A stretch of 64,000 nucleotides of DNA from Desulfobacula sp. (GCF_014237455.1 NZ_JABZFL010000096.1:173829-237828); one strand, 5' to 3'; shown: positions 44,689 to 55,640, counted from the stretch's first letter. The notes: generated by a model not told the origin, from the letters alone. Numbers and translations: made by a program.

Positions 44689-46605
44689 ATGGGTAAAATA
44701 ATCGGAATAGATTTAGGAACAACCAATTCATGCGTAGCCGTTATGGAAGCGGGCGAAGCAAAAATTATCACCAATGCAGAAGGCGGGCGGACCACGCCAT
44801 CTATTGTTGCCGTTTCTGAAAACGGTGAACGAACTGTTGGGCAAACGGCTAAAAGGCAAGCGGTCACCAATCCTGAAAACACTGTATTTGCTGTAAAAAG
44901 ACTGATTGGAAGAAAATTTACTTCAACGGAAATTCAGAATGATATCCCCATTCTTCCTTATAAAATTGAACCTGCATCCAATGGTGACACCCGAATCAAT
45001 TTAAGGGAAAAACAGCACAGCCCTGCTGAAATTTCATCCTTTATACTGGCAAATATTAAAAAGACGGCTGAAGATTATCTGGGAGAAGAAGTCAAAGAAG
45101 CGGTTATCACCGTACCTGCCTATTTTAACGACAGCCAGAGACAGGCCACAAAAGATGCCGGGAAAATCGCCGGCCTTTCAGTAAAACGAATCATCAACGA
45201 ACCCACAGCCGCATCCCTGGCCTACGGTCTTGACAAAAAAAGCGAAGAAAAAATTGCTGTGTTTGACTTAGGTGGTGGCACATTTGATGTTTCAGTCCTT
45301 GAAATCGGTGATGGCGTATTTGAAGTAAAATCAACCTCCGGGGATACCCATCTGGGTGGGGAAGACTTTGACTTAAGAATTATTGATTATATTGCCGATG
45401 AATTTAAAAAAGACCAGGCGATTGATATCAGGGGAGACAAAATGGCTCTCCAGCGTCTCAAAGAAGCTGCTGAAAAAGCCAAAATGGAACTTTCAACTTC
45501 TACGGAAACCAGTATCAATCTGCCGTTTATCACAGCAGATGCATCCGGCCCAAAACACCTTGATGTAAAGCTGACCCGGGCAAAACTTGAATCCCTGGTA
45601 GCAGATCTTTTAGATAAACTTGAAAAACCGTGCCGGATTGCTATAAAAGAAGCCAAATTGGGAGCTGGCGGTGTTGATGAAGTGGTTCTTGTTGGGGGCA
45701 TGACCCGTATGCCTGCAGTCCAGGAACGTGTTGAAAAAATATTCGGGAAAAAACCCCATAAAGGTGTAAACCCGGATGAAGTTGTTGCCATGGGCGCTGC
45801 AGTGCAGGCAGGTGTTCTCCAGGGAGATGTAAATGATGTTCTTCTGCTTGATGTTACCCCGTTATCTCTTGGTATTGAGACCCTTGGCGGTGTGATGACC
45901 AAACTCATTGATAAAAACACTACCATCCCCACAAAAAAGAGTCAGGTGTTCTCAACTGCTGCTGACAACCAGCCAGCTGTTTCCATCCATGTACTCCAAG
46001 GTGAAAGGGAAATGGCAGGCGGCAATAAAACCCTTGGACAATTTGAATTGTCTGACATTCCGCCGGCTCCAAGAGGTGTTCCCCAGATTGAGGTTTCCTT
46101 TGATATTGATGCCAATGGTATTGTTCATGTAGCGGCAAAAGACAAGGCAACCGCCAAAGAACAATCCATCCGCATCACCGCAGCCAGCGGCCTTTCGGAA
46201 GAAGAAATCAATAATATGGTCAAGGATGCGGAAATGCATGCGGACGAAGACAAAAAGAAAAGAGAACTGATTGACACCAAAAACAATGCAGAAGCACTTG
46301 TTGACCAGACCGAAAAAACCTTGAAGGAGCATGGCGATAAAGTTGATGAAGAGACCAGAAAGAATATTGAATCTGCTGTTGAAGCATTGAAACAGACCAA
46401 AGATTCAAACGATGTTGATGACATCAAACAGAAAGTCGAAGCTCTGTCACAAGCATCCCATAAGCTTGCCGAAGTCATGTACCAGCAGGCAGCCCAAGAT
46501 GGACAAGGCGGCCAAGATGCTGCGGGTGACGATGCCGGTGCTTCTGTCCAGGATGACGACGATGTTGTCGATGCTGATTTCGAAGAGGTCAAAAAAGATA
46601 AATAA
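44689..46605 (+). CDS. dnaK: Chaperone DnaK (Hsp70)
   Basis: The 638-residue protein has all Hsp70 signatures: [53 protein letters not shown], and the substrate domain starting [16 protein letters not shown]-terminal acidic tail ([11 protein letters not shown]) follows. It is an ATP-dependent chaperone, working with GrpE. TTGGAGGG lies before the ATG. A strong terminator follows. Confidence 0.98.
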   Translation: MGKIIGIDLGTTNSCVAVMEAGEAKIITNAEGGRTTPSIVAVSENGERTVGQTAKRQAVTNPENTVFAVKRLIGRKFTSTEIQNDIPILPYKIEPASNGDTRINLREKQHSPAEISSFILANIKKTAEDYLGEEVKEAVITVPAYFNDSQRQATKDAGKIAGLSVKRIINEPTAASLAYGLDKKSEEKIAVFDLGGGTFDVSVLEIGDGVFEVKSTSGDTHLGGEDFDLRIIDYIADEFKKDQAIDIRGDKMALQRLKEAAEKAKMELSTSTETSINLPFITADASGPKHLDVKLTRAKLESLVADLLDKLEKPCRIAIKEAKLGAGGVDEVVLVGGMTRMPAVQERVEKIFGKKPHKGVNPDEVVAMGAAVQAGVLQGDVNDVLLLDVTPLSLGIETLGGVMTKLIDKNTTIPTKKSQVFSTAADNQPAVSIHVLQGEREMAGGNKTLGQFELSDIPPAPRGVPQIEVSFDIDANGIVHVAAKDKATAKEQSIRITAASGLSEEEINNMVKDAEMHADEDKKKRELIDTKNNAEALVDQTEKTLKEHGDKVDEETRKNIESAVEALKQTKDSNDVDDIKQKVEALSQASHKLAEVMYQQAAQDGQGGQDAAGDDAGASVQDDDDVVDADFEEVKKDK

Positions 46606-46639
46606 AACCAAATAAAATCAGACAAAACCTGTTGAATAT

Positions 46640-46678
46640 AATCCTGCCGTGTTCTATAGTTGCGCGGCAGGATTTTTT
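46640..46678 (+). terminator. Intrinsic terminator after grpE-dnaK
   Basis: AATCCTGCCG (46640-46649) pairs perfectly with CGGCAGGATT (46665-46674), followed by T residues. It separates dnaK from the acyl-CoA synthetase. Confidence 0.92.
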
Positions 46679-46706
46679 ACATTTATAAAAAGGCGCTTAA
46701 TTATAA

Positions 46707-48293
46707 ATGATTATTACTGAGATTTTAGCCAGAAATGCCTCCATGTATAGAGACAAGACCGCACTTGTCGAACGGACGCCTTCTCTAAACTCCAGAGAAT
46801 CCATTACATGGGAAGAGTTTTACAGGGCTTCCAACCGGTTTGCCAATGCCCTTGAAAAAAAGGGCATCCATAAAGGGAACAAAATTGTACAATTGATGAC
46901 AAACTGCCTTGAATGGCTTCCCATTTATTTTGGCATCCTTTATACCGGTGCATGGGCAGTTCCGTTAAACTTCCGGTTTGAATCTGACAAAATCCTTGTT
47001 TGTACAAATACCGCTGAAGCTAACGTCTTTATTTTCGGTGAAGAATTCATTGAAAGAATTGAATCCATCAGAAATAAGCTTGAATCCGTTCACCTCTGGA
47101 TTTTCACGGGTCCTGCCTCTTCATGCCCGGACTGGGCAATCCAATATGAGACATTTATCGAACCTGCATCAGGAGATGAACCACCCAAGGTTGATCTTGA
47201 TGTCGAAGATGATGCCGCTCTTTATTTTACCAGCGGCACAACAGGTAACCCCAAAGCCGTCCTTTTAACCCACAGGAATCTTGAGCATGCCTGCTATATC
47301 GAGCATGCCCATCATGGACAGACCCGTGAAGACATTTTCCTTTGTATTCCTCCCCTGTATCATACCGGTGCCAAGATGCACTGGATGGGCAGTTTTCTTG
47401 TGGGGGGTAAATCTATCCTTCTTAAAGGTGTAAAACCGCAATGGATAATTGAAGCTGTCTCCGAAGAGATGTGCACCATTGTCTGGCTTCTGGTTCCCTG
47501 GGCCCATGATATCCTTATTGCCATTGAAAACAAAGAAATTGATCTTTCAAAACACAGACTTTCCCAGTGGCGTCTGATGCATGCCGGTGCTCAGCCGGTT
47601 CCGCCGAGCCTGATTGAAAACTGGAAAAAATATTTTCCCAACCAGGATTATGACACAAACTACGGCCTAACCGAATCAACCGGTCCGGGGTGTGTTCATT
47701 TAGGGCTTGAAAATGCCGACAGAATCGGTCCCATCGGGCTGCCAGGATTTGACTGGGAAGCAAAGATTGTAGACAAACAGGGGAACCTGCTTTTCGGCAA
47801 TGAATCAGGTGAACTCATCATACGGGGCCCGGGGGTAATGAAAGAATATTATAAAAACCCCGAGGCAACCGCAAAGGCACTCAAAGACGGGTGGCTTCAT
47901 ACTGGTGACATTGCCAGATATGATATAGACGGTTTTATCTGGCTTGTGGACCGGAAAAAAGACATGATTATCTATGGCGGAGAAAACGTTTTTCCTGTTG
48001 AAATTGAAAATTTTTTCCAAAAAAATAAAAAAATAAAAGATATTGCCGTCATCGGTATCCCGGATGACAGGCTTGGGGAAATCCCTGCCGGAATCATCAG
48101 CGTTAAACCCGGGTGTATTCTTTGTGAAAGTGATATTATCGAATTTCAACAGGAACTGCCCCGATACAAACAATTGAAAAAAATCTTTTTTGGTGATGTC
48201 CCTAGGAATCCCACCGGAAAAATTGAAAAGCCAAAGCTGCGAAGAATATATGCTCAAGATAAACGAAAAGATATCCGAACACTTCTTCGATAG
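46707..48293 (+). CDS. AMP-dependent acyl-CoA synthetase/ligase
   Basis: The 528-residue ANL enzyme has the P-loop YFTSGTTGNPKAVLLTHRN, NYGLTESTGPGCVH, WLHTGDIARYDIDGFIWLVDRKKDMIIYGGENVFP and the C-terminal catalytic Lys in NPTGKIEKPKLRR. It activates a carboxylic acid as an adenylate and then a CoA thioester. Length and motifs fit medium/long-chain or aromatic acid CoA ligases; the acid cannot be named. lolA follows 19 nt later. Confidence 0.93.
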   Translation: MIITEILARNASMYRDKTALVERTPSLNSRESITWEEFYRASNRFANALEKKGIHKGNKIVQLMTNCLEWLPIYFGILYTGAWAVPLNFRFESDKILVCTNTAEANVFIFGEEFIERIESIRNKLESVHLWIFTGPASSCPDWAIQYETFIEPASGDEPPKVDLDVEDDAALYFTSGTTGNPKAVLLTHRNLEHACYIEHAHHGQTREDIFLCIPPLYHTGAKMHWMGSFLVGGKSILLKGVKPQWIIEAVSEEMCTIVWLLVPWAHDILIAIENKEIDLSKHRLSQWRLMHAGAQPVPPSLIENWKKYFPNQDYDTNYGLTESTGPGCVHLGLENADRIGPIGLPGFDWEAKIVDKQGNLLFGNESGELIIRGPGVMKEYYKNPEATAKALKDGWLHTGDIARYDIDGFIWLVDRKKDMIIYGGENVFPVEIENFFQKNKKIKDIAVIGIPDDRLGEIPAGIISVKPGCILCESDIIEFQQELPRYKQLKKIFFGDVPRNPTGKIEKPKLRRIYAQDKRKDIRTLLR

Positions 48294-48312
48294 CCTTTAT
48301 AAAGGAGATCAA

Positions 48313-48981
48313 TTGAAAACTATATTCAACAGGATCAGCCTGAACCTGTTTTCCTCCATTGTCTGCTGTTGCCTTTTTTTTTCAACCGCATCTGCCACGG
48401 GCAGTGACATAATTAAAGAAGATATTTTAGATGCCATTGAAAAAAAATATTCCGGTAAAAGCTTTGAGGCCAATTTTACACAGATTTCAAGGCTTGCCGC
48501 CCTTGATATCACCGAGAAAGCATCCGGCAGAGCATCTTTTAGTCATCCCGGAAAAATGAAATGGGAATATATGGAACCCGAACACCATGAAATCATAACC
48601 AATGGCAAAGTACTATGGATTTTTCGGCCGGATGAAAACCAGGTCATGAAAGGCGATGCCTCCCAATTTTTTAAATCAGGCGCAGGAGGGGCCTTTTTAT
48701 CAGACATTTCCCTTATCAGAAAAAATTATACCATTAGCTTAAAAGAAATCACGGCCGATTATGTTGAAATTAACCTGGCTGCAAAGACAAAAAATCCCGA
48801 TATTTCTTCGATTGTCATCCGGATATCACAAAAAAACAGTGAAATTGAAAGAGTTGTTACGTACACCCCCTATGATGACACCACCCTGTTTGAATTCAGC
48901 GGCATTCAATTTAAAAAAATTGACCCTGATGTGTTCGAATTTAAAATGCCTTACGGGGTCAATATAATAGAGATGGATTAA
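48313..48981 (+). CDS. lolA: Outer-membrane lipoprotein carrier protein LolA
   Basis: The 222-residue protein has a signal peptide (SLNLFSSIVCCCLFFSTASA) and the LolA fold: FEANFTQISRLAALDITEKASGRA, FSHPGKMKWEYMEPEHHEIITNGKVLWIFRPDENQV. It ferries lipoproteins through the periplasm from LolCDE to LolB. AAAGGAG lies 5 nt before a TTG at 48313. Upstream frame is open into the ligase gene but is not coding in that frame. Confidence 0.9.
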   Translation: MKTIFNRISLNLFSSIVCCCLFFSTASATGSDIIKEDILDAIEKKYSGKSFEANFTQISRLAALDITEKASGRASFSHPGKMKWEYMEPEHHEIITNGKVLWIFRPDENQVMKGDASQFFKSGAGGAFLSDISLIRKNYTISLKEITADYVEINLAAKTKNPDISSIVIRISQKNSEIERVVTYTPYDDTTLFEFSGIQFKKIDPDVFEFKMPYGVNIIEMD

Positions 48982-49001
48982 TCCTAATTCAAGGTTACAC
49001 A

Positions 49002-49892
49002 ATGAAAGAAAAAATCAGACAACTTGCCAAAGAAAAAAATGCCGTCATCTTAGCTCACAATTATCAACCCCCGGAAATTCAGGATATGGCGGATCTTTGT
49101 GGTGATTCTCTTGAATTGAGTATCAAAGCCTCAAAAACCAAAGCCGACGTAATTGTATTCTGCGGTGTTCATTTCATGGCAGAAACAGCCTCTATTCTCT
49201 CCCCTGAGAAAACCATACTTCTACCGAACACGGATGCAGGCTGCCCCATGGCGGATATGGTTGATCCGGTTGCTTTAACAGCAAAAAAACAAGCGCTGGG
49301 GAATATTCCCGTGGTCACCTATGTCAATTCTCCTGCTGTAGTAAAAGCCGCCTCTGATATCTGCTGCACCTCTGCCAATGTCATAAAGGTTGTGAACAGC
49401 ATAGATGCCGATGAAATCCTGATGACGCCGGATAAAAATCTTGCCAAATATGCTGCCGCAAATACATACAAAAAAATTCATCTTTGGGAGGGGTACTGCC
49501 CCTTTCATAATATCTTATCTGCAAAAGATGTAAATAAGGCTAAAAAAAACCACCCGGACGCCCTTTTTATTGCTCACCCGGAATGCCCGCCCGAAGTTCT
49601 TGAGCTTGCTGACAGCATCCAATCCACTTCGGGAATGATAAAGTTTGCAGGGGAGTCTGATCATACATCTTTTATTCTGGGAACGGAAACAGGATTGCTC
49701 TATCCCATCTCAAGAGCATATCCGGATAAAAAATTCTACCCCGCCTCTGAAAAAATGTATTGTGAGGATATGAAAAAAATTACGCTGGAAAACCTGGCCA
49801 CTAGTCTGAAAAATTTAACAGGAAAAATCAAGGTGCCGGAAGATATCAGAAAACATGCCTTAGGAGCTGTTCAAAAAATGATAAATTTATGA
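49002..49892 (+). CDS. nadA: Quinolinate synthase A
   Basis: The 296-residue enzyme has ILAHNYQPPEIQDMADLCGDS, FCGVHFMAETASIL, NTDAGCPMADM, EGYCPFHN and HPECPPEVLELAD. The Cys ligands for the 4Fe-4S cluster are present. It condenses iminoaspartate with dihydroxyacetone phosphate to quinolinate in NAD synthesis. No nadB or nadC is adjacent. The terminator after the gene is shared with the convergent yebC. Confidence 0.97.
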   Translation: MKEKIRQLAKEKNAVILAHNYQPPEIQDMADLCGDSLELSIKASKTKADVIVFCGVHFMAETASILSPEKTILLPNTDAGCPMADMVDPVALTAKKQALGNIPVVTYVNSPAVVKAASDICCTSANVIKVVNSIDADEILMTPDKNLAKYAAANTYKKIHLWEGYCPFHNILSAKDVNKAKKNHPDALFIAHPECPPEVLELADSIQSTSGMIKFAGESDHTSFILGTETGLLYPISRAYPDKKFYPASEKMYCEDMKKITLENLATSLKNLTGKIKVPEDIRKHALGAVQKMINL

Positions 49893-49915
49893 TTATAAAA
49901 AATAATTAGACGTAT

Positions 49916-49952
49916 AAAAAAGGAGCCTTGAAAAATCATGGCTCCTTTTTTT
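49916..49952. terminator. Terminator between nadA and yebC
   Basis: AAAAAAGGAGCC (49916-49927) and GGCTCCTTTTTT (49940-49951) form a perfect 12-bp stem with flanking A and T tracts, able to stop both converging transcripts. Confidence 0.92.
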
Positions 49953-49973
49953 ATATTAAAATTCGATGCGGCG

Positions 49974-50717
49974 TTACAAAGAATCAAACACTTCATCAGG
50001 AATATCTGCATTGGAATAAAATTTCTGAACATCATCACTGTCATCTAAAACTTCCATGAACCTGATCATCTGCTCTGCTTCTTTTCCTTCAACCTTTGTC
50101 AGATTTTGTGGAAGCATGGTTATTTCCGCCAGTTCATACTTAATTCCTGCCGCATCAACGGCATCTTTTACTGCATCAAAGTCGAAAGGTTCAGTAATGA
50201 TATCAAATGAATCGGTCTCTTCTTTAATATCTTCAGCCCCGGCATCCAACGCAATTTCCATCAGCGTTTCCTCATCTGAATCCTCTTTGCTGACAGAAAT
50301 AAGCCCCTTTTTGTCAAACATCCAGGCAACACACCCGTCTGTTCCGACATTTCCGCCAGCTTTACCAAAAGCATGGCGTACCTCTGCAATCGTTCTATTT
50401 TTATTGTCAGTTAAACATTCCACCAGAACAGCAACACCGCCAGGGCCATATCCTTCATATATGATTTCCTCGTAATTGACACCCTCAAGCTCGCCGGTTC
50501 CCTTTTTGATTGCTCTTTCATATGTATCCTTTGGCATGTTCTGGGCTCTGGCTGAAATTAATGCGCTCCTTAATCTTGGATTAGATTCAGGATCACCCCC
50601 GCCCATCCTTGCAGCAACGGTAATTTCCTTTATCAATTTGGTGAAAAGCTTGCCCCTTTTGGCGTCGGTAGCCCCTTTTTTATGCTTTATTGTCGACCAT
50701 TTGCTATGTCCTGACAT
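49974..50717 (-). CDS. yebC: YebC/PmpR family regulatory protein
   Basis: The 247-residue protein starts [28 protein letters not shown] and contains [34 protein letters not shown] and [23 protein letters not shown], diagnostic of YebC. Members bind DNA as repressors in some bacteria or act in translation at polyproline stalls. It is co-directional with rlmE and radA, 12 nt downstream of rlmE. Confidence 0.96.
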   Translation of the reverse strand: MSGHSKWSTIKHKKGATDAKRGKLFTKLIKEITVAARMGGGDPESNPRLRSALISARAQNMPKDTYERAIKKGTGELEGVNYEEIIYEGYGPGGVAVLVECLTDNKNRTIAEVRHAFGKAGGNVGTDGCVAWMFDKKGLISVSKEDSDEETLMEIALDAGAEDIKEETDSFDIITEPFDFDAVKDAVDAAGIKYELAEITMLPQNLTKVEGKEAEQMIRFMEVLDDSDDVQKFYSNADIPDEVFDSL

Positions 50718-50729
50718 TTTTTATTCCCC

Positions 50730-51356
50730 TTACTTCTTATATTTTGCAATAATATATATTTCTTTACTCTGTTTTCTACAACTGTCCGGTTTAAATATTT
50801 TGCAGTCTTTAAATCTTGACTTAACCTTTTTTTGAAAGTCATTAAAGTCATTACCCTGAAATATCTTACAGACAAAATTACCATTTTCAACCAAAAAATC
50901 ATCTGCGACCCTTAAAGCCATATTGCAAAGCTCAAAAGATCTTAATGCATCCACATCCTTTCTCCCGGTTGTTGCAGGAGCCATATCACTGAGGACTGCA
51001 TTGAACCTTAAATCTTTATCTAAAAAAAAATTATTATCCAAATTTAATATATTATCTTTAATTGCAACCACATTATCGGGCAATTTAATATCAATTTGTT
51101 TTAAATCAATACCAAATACTTTACCAGAATTCCCCACCTGTCTGGCTGCGTATAGCAACCATGAACCCGGTGCACATCCAAGGTCAAGCACCCGGTCATT
51201 TTTTTTCATGACCTTGAATTTATTTTGAATTTCTTCGAGCTTATATATGGATCGCGCTGGGTAATTCTCAGCTTTTGCCCGTCTTGTTAAATGATCTTCC
51301 CACTGATTTTTGCCTAGTTTTAGCTTTTGGGATTTTTTCTTTTTTTTGGCTGCCAT
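50730..51356 (-). CDS. rlmE: 23S rRNA (uridine-2'-O-)-methyltransferase (RrmJ/FtsJ)
   Basis: The 208-residue enzyme has the basic N-terminus (MAAKKKKKSQKLK), YPARSIYKLEEI with the catalytic Lys, the SAM motif VLDLGCAPGSWLLYAARQVG, the catalytic Asp in NAVLSDMAPATTG and the Lys/Glu in FVCKIFQGND and YIIAKYKK region. It methylates U2552 of 23S rRNA late in 50S assembly. Its start overlaps the radA stop by one base. Confidence 0.95.
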   Translation of the reverse strand: MAAKKKKKSQKLKLGKNQWEDHLTRRAKAENYPARSIYKLEEIQNKFKVMKKNDRVLDLGCAPGSWLLYAARQVGNSGKVFGIDLKQIDIKLPDNVVAIKDNILNLDNNFFLDKDLRFNAVLSDMAPATTGRKDVDALRSFELCNMALRVADDFLVENGNFVCKIFQGNDFNDFQKKVKSRFKDCKIFKPDSCRKQSKEIYIIAKYKK

Positions 51357-52714
51357 TAAAACAATACCTCCATGGCACTTTTTAGAAAGCTGACACTTTC
51401 AATGGTCATTCCTTTTATTTTAGATAACTGCTTGATTGAATTGCTGGGAACAAGACATTTTGTAAATCCCATTTTTGCGGCTTCTTTGATTCTTGCCTGG
51501 ACGTGACCCACGGCCCGTATTTCTCCCGTAAGTCCGATCTCTCCAATCAATGTTGTCTTCTTATCCACCGGCTTATCCAGGAAACTTGAAGCCAGTGCTG
51601 CCGCAATGGCAAGATCCACTGCCGGTTCCACAATTTTAACCCCCCCTGTAACATTCATGAAAATATCAAGACCGGAAAGATTCATCCCAAGTCTTTTCTC
51701 CATCACCGCAACAATCAAGGCAACCCTGTGAGTATCAAGCCCTAAAACAGTTCGCCGGGGTGTTCCAAGGCTGGAACTTGATACAAGGCCCTGAATTTCA
51801 ACAAGGATCGGCCGTGTGCCTTCCATACATGAGGTTACAACAGAACCCGGTGCAACGGCTGAGCGTTCAGATAAAAAAACGGCAGAGGGATTGGGGACCT
51901 GGGTCAGTCCCTTTTCGTTCATCTCGAACACACCAATCTCATTTGTGGGACCAAACCTGTTTTTAACCGCCCTTAAAATCCTGAAGACATGACTCTTGTC
52001 CCCTTCAAAATATAAAACCGTATCCACCATGTGCTCCATAATTCTCGGGCCTGCAATGGCACCAACTTTGGTGACATGACCCACAAGAAAAACAGGAATG
52101 CCAGTTGTCTTTGCAAGCCTCATAAACTGCATGGCCGCTTCCCTGATCTGTGTTACGCTGCCCGGAGTTGAAGATACATCAGGATGAAATACGGTCTGAA
52201 TGGAATCAATTACCAGGGCATCATATTTAGACTGCTCCACCATGGCCAGTATGGAATCCAAGTCTGTTTCAGATACCACAAACATGGAAGCGCCCTTTGA
52301 ATTCAGGCGTTTCCCTCTCATGGAAAGCTGCCGGACAGATTCTTCACCCGACACATAGAGACATTTTTTCTTGGCCTCGGATAATTTTGACAACACCTGC
52401 AGCATTAAAGTAGATTTTCCAATTCCGGGGTCACCGCCGATCAGAATTAATGACCCATCAACAAGTCCGCCCCCCAGCACACGATCAAATTCTGCTATTC
52501 CGGTTTTGATTCTGTCGGTTTCTTCCACTGCCATAGAATCAATCGGAACGGGTTCAGGCAGAAAAGAAGATTTTTTCTTTTGCGAAACGCCTGAAATAAT
52601 CCGCTCTTCCACCAAAGTCTCCCAGGCGCCGCACTCCAGACATCTTCCCATCCACTTCGGAGCCTGAGCACCGCATGACTGACATCTGAATGTAAATTTA
52701 TCCTTTTTTTTCAT
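51356..52714 (-). CDS. radA: DNA repair protein RadA
   Basis: The 452-residue protein has the N-terminal zinc finger (CQSCGAQAPKWMGRCLECGAW), Walker A GGDPGIGKSTLMLQVL, the RadA signature KNRFGPTNEIGVFEM, and a C-terminal Lon-protease-like domain (FMNVTGGVKIVEPAVDLAIAAALASS). It is a RecA-family branch-migration helicase in homologous recombination. It heads radA-rlmE-yebC. Confidence 0.97.
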   Translation of the reverse strand: MKKKDKFTFRCQSCGAQAPKWMGRCLECGAWETLVEERIISGVSQKKKSSFLPEPVPIDSMAVEETDRIKTGIAEFDRVLGGGLVDGSLILIGGDPGIGKSTLMLQVLSKLSEAKKKCLYVSGEESVRQLSMRGKRLNSKGASMFVVSETDLDSILAMVEQSKYDALVIDSIQTVFHPDVSSTPGSVTQIREAAMQFMRLAKTTGIPVFLVGHVTKVGAIAGPRIMEHMVDTVLYFEGDKSHVFRILRAVKNRFGPTNEIGVFEMNEKGLTQVPNPSAVFLSERSAVAPGSVVTSCMEGTRPILVEIQGLVSSSSLGTPRRTVLGLDTHRVALIVAVMEKRLGMNLSGLDIFMNVTGGVKIVEPAVDLAIAAALASSFLDKPVDKKTTLIGEIGLTGEIRAVGHVQARIKEAAKMGFTKCLVPSNSIKQLSKIKGMTIESVSFLKSAMEVLF

Positions 52715-52864
52715 TTTATTTTAACCCTGCTTGTCTGTAATGTATAAAGTGTAAAACTATATCATCTTGCATGATCCATATCAAGATTCGGATATTCCCC
52801 TTGTAATTTCATCCCATATCATCTAACTATGAGTTTTTTTAATTTCAATCAAAAAAGGATTTTA

Positions 52865-53779
52865 ATGCCCTGGACAGGTGAATTGATCGCCATTACCACT
52901 GTGTTTTGCTGGACCATCAGTATCCAGTTTTTCGAAGCTGCATCCAAAAGAGTGGGGGCAACTCCGGTCAATATTATCAGATTGACTGTCGCTTTAATTC
53001 TTTTCAGTCTTTTTTTATTTTTCAGGCATGGATATATCTTTCCTGTCCACTTTCCGGCCCATGCCTGGTTTTATCTTTCTCTTTCAGGAATCATCGGTTT
53101 TTTCATAGGAGATATTTTCCTTTTCAAGGCCCTTGTTGAAATAGGACCAAGGGTTACCATGCTGATCTTCAGCCTGTCTGCACCAACAGCAGCCCTAATC
53201 GGCTGGTCATTTTTGGATGAAGCTTATGTCCTCCACCAATGGGTGGGTATGTTTGTCACTCTTTTCGGTGTCGGGATTGTTATCCTTGAAAGAAATCAAA
53301 AAGCTTCCAATTCTTCAAGCCTGAAAATCAGGAACATCACGGTAAAGGGTATTTTGTTTGGATTCGGGGGAATGTTTGGTCAGGCACTGGGATATGTTTT
53401 AAGCAAAACCGGGATGCAGACAGAATCGGGATATCTGGATGCATTTGCTGCAACCCAGATCAGGGCGATTGCAGCTTTTGCCTGTTTTCTTGTTTTCTTT
53501 ACTGTCACTGGAAAATGGGGAAATGTTAAAACTGCCGTAAAAGATACAACGGCTGTATTATTTACGGCCATTGGTTCAGCCATCGGACCGTTTTTAGGGG
53601 TATCTCTCTCCCTTATGGTATTGCATTATCTGACAACCGGAGTAGCCTCCACATTTCTCTCTCTTGTGCCTGTTTTTATTATTCCGTTTTCAATTCTTCT
53701 TCACAAAGAATATGTCTCCATCAGGGCGGTTGCCGGAGCTGTAATTGCCGTATTCGGCATTTATTTTCTCATGTCATAA
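52865..53779 (+). CDS. EamA/DMT-superfamily transporter
   Basis: The ~304-residue protein has ten predicted membrane helices in two EamA repeats, the first ending FIGDIFLFKALVEIGPRVTMLIFSLSAPTAALIGW and the second starting GILFGFGGMFGQALGYVLSKTG. It probably exports amino acids, metabolites or nucleotide-sugars. The ATG at 52865 is preferred to 52829 because AAAAGGA precedes it and it begins at the first helix. No partner indicates a substrate. Confidence 0.88.
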   Translation: MPWTGELIAITTVFCWTISIQFFEAASKRVGATPVNIIRLTVALILFSLFLFFRHGYIFPVHFPAHAWFYLSLSGIIGFFIGDIFLFKALVEIGPRVTMLIFSLSAPTAALIGWSFLDEAYVLHQWVGMFVTLFGVGIVILERNQKASNSSSLKIRNITVKGILFGFGGMFGQALGYVLSKTGMQTESGYLDAFAATQIRAIAAFACFLVFFTVTGKWGNVKTAVKDTTAVLFTAIGSAIGPFLGVSLSLMVLHYLTTGVASTFLSLVPVFIIPFSILLHKEYVSIRAVAGAVIAVFGIYFLMS

Positions 53780-53893
53780 ACTATAATCAGTAAAAGCTGG
53801 CGGGATGCCGGGATTGTAATCCAGCGGCTTATCTTGTATGATGCCCCAGTTGAAAATCGGATATAAAAAACTTTAAGGATACCAGCGTCAACC

Positions 53894-55615
53894 ATGTTTC
53901 TTCCCACAACACTGAAAGAGGTCAAACAGTTTAACTGGAAACAGCTTGATGTAATTCTTATCACAGGAGACGCCTATATTGATTCACCGTTTATAGGGGT
54001 TGCCATCATCGGCAAAATTCTTGTTGATAAAGGCTTTCGCGTGGGAATCATTGCCCAGCCGGACATGAACACCAATACAGATATTTCAAGGCTTGGAGAA
54101 CCGGCTCTTTTCTGGGGCATCACAGGGGGGTGTGTGGATTCCATGGTGGCCAATTACACAGCCACCAAAAAACGAAGAAAAAAAGATGATTATACCCCGG
54201 GAGGTATAAATAATCGACGCCCGGACAGAGCTGTGATTGCCTATTCCAATCTTGTCAGAAAATATTTCAAAAAAACCAGACCCATTGTCCTGGGCGGAAT
54301 TGAAGCAAGCCTGAGGCGGATAGCCCACTATGATTTCTGGTCAAATAAAATTCGAAGATCTATCCTCTTTGATGCAAAAGCTGACTATCTTTTGTTTGGC
54401 ATGGCCCACGCATCCATCATAAAATTTGCAACAGCGCTCAGAGAAAACAAAAATCCAGATATTTTAAACGGCATTGCCTTTATTTCAAAGGAAAAAAAGG
54501 GGAAAGAACTGCCCTCCTTTGAAGCCGTTCAAAAAAACAGGGATGACTATATTAAAAGTTTTCATATATTTTATGAAAACAATGATCCCATAACCGCTCA
54601 AAGGCTTTGTCAACAACACAATGGCCGCTTTCTGGTGTTAAATCCGCCAGAACCCTATAGTACCACTAAAGAACTTGATCATATCCATTCCCTTGAATTT
54701 GAAAGAGATCTTCACCCGTTTTATAAAAAGTCTGGAACCGTCAGAGCGCTTTCAACCATACGATTTTCCATTCCCATCCATTACGGCTGCTATGGTGAGT
54801 GTAATTTTTGCGCCATCTCAATTCACCAGGGCCAGACTGTAAGGTTTCGAAGCGAAGACTCCATTATAAATGAAGCAAAAGCTATTTCAAACCTTAAAGA
54901 CTTTAAAGGATATATCACGGATCTTGGGGGTCCCACTGCAAACATGTACGGGTTTGAATGTAAAAAGAAACTTAAAAAAGGGGCTTGCCAGGATAAGCGC
55001 TGTCTCTTTCCCGAGCCCTGCAAAAGTCTTGCCCCTGATCATTCAAAACATATGAGACTGATCAAGAAAATTGAAAAACTGCCTGGCATTAAAAAGGTCT
55101 TTATCAGCTCGGGCATCCGTTATGATCTAATATTAAATGATAAAAAAAACGGTCCTGCATACCTTGAAAAAATCGTAAAAGACAATGTTTCAGGTCAAAT
55201 GAAAATAGCGCCGGAACATACTATGCCCCATGTTTTAAACTTAATGGGTAAACAGAATATTGACATGCTCTTACAATTTAAAAACAGATTTGATGTATTG
55301 AGTAAAAAAGCTGGGAAAAAACAATTTCTAACCTATTATTTAATTGCTGCCCACCCGGGGTGCAGTATGAAAGACATGAATGCTTTAAAACAATTTACCA
55401 CTCAAAAGCTTAAGATGACACCTGAACAGGTTCAGATTTTTACCCCCTCCCCTTCAACCTATTCGACCCTGATGTATTATACCGGCTTAGATCCTTTTTC
55501 CATGACCCCCATATTTGTTGAAAAAAATCCAGTCGATAAAGAAAAACAAAAAAAAGCTGTCACGAAAAAACCACCACGACAGGGTTATAAGAAAAGGAAA
55601 CCTTATGACCGATAA
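53894..55615 (+). CDS. YgiQ-family radical SAM protein
   Basis: The 573-residue protein has the YgiQ N-terminus (WKQLDVILITGDAYIDSPFIGVAIIGKIL), GITGGCVDSMVANYTATKKRR, GGIEASLRR, and the radical SAM CxxxCxxC as CYGECNFCAISIHQG. It has extra Cys (CQDKRCLFPEPC) and a C-terminal VQIFTPSPSTYSTLMYYTG. The family is widespread with no proven reaction. The basic tail (KKPPRQGYKKRKPYDR) suggests RNA contact, which is inference. Confidence 0.93.
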   Translation: MFLPTTLKEVKQFNWKQLDVILITGDAYIDSPFIGVAIIGKILVDKGFRVGIIAQPDMNTNTDISRLGEPALFWGITGGCVDSMVANYTATKKRRKKDDYTPGGINNRRPDRAVIAYSNLVRKYFKKTRPIVLGGIEASLRRIAHYDFWSNKIRRSILFDAKADYLLFGMAHASIIKFATALRENKNPDILNGIAFISKEKKGKELPSFEAVQKNRDDYIKSFHIFYENNDPITAQRLCQQHNGRFLVLNPPEPYSTTKELDHIHSLEFERDLHPFYKKSGTVRALSTIRFSIPIHYGCYGECNFCAISIHQGQTVRFRSEDSIINEAKAISNLKDFKGYITDLGGPTANMYGFECKKKLKKGACQDKRCLFPEPCKSLAPDHSKHMRLIKKIEKLPGIKKVFISSGIRYDLILNDKKNGPAYLEKIVKDNVSGQMKIAPEHTMPHVLNLMGKQNIDMLLQFKNRFDVLSKKAGKKQFLTYYLIAAHPGCSMKDMNALKQFTTQKLKMTPEQVQIFTPSPSTYSTLMYYTGLDPFSMTPIFVEKNPVDKEKQKKAVTKKPPRQGYKKRKPYDR

Positions 55616-55640
55616 TGCTTTTAAAACCTATTTGTAGAAT

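Noticed and set aside
44586..46625. Long minus-strand frames opposite grpE and dnaK
   Set aside because: They are low-complexity (Ser/Leu-rich) shadows of the chaperone genes on the other strand.
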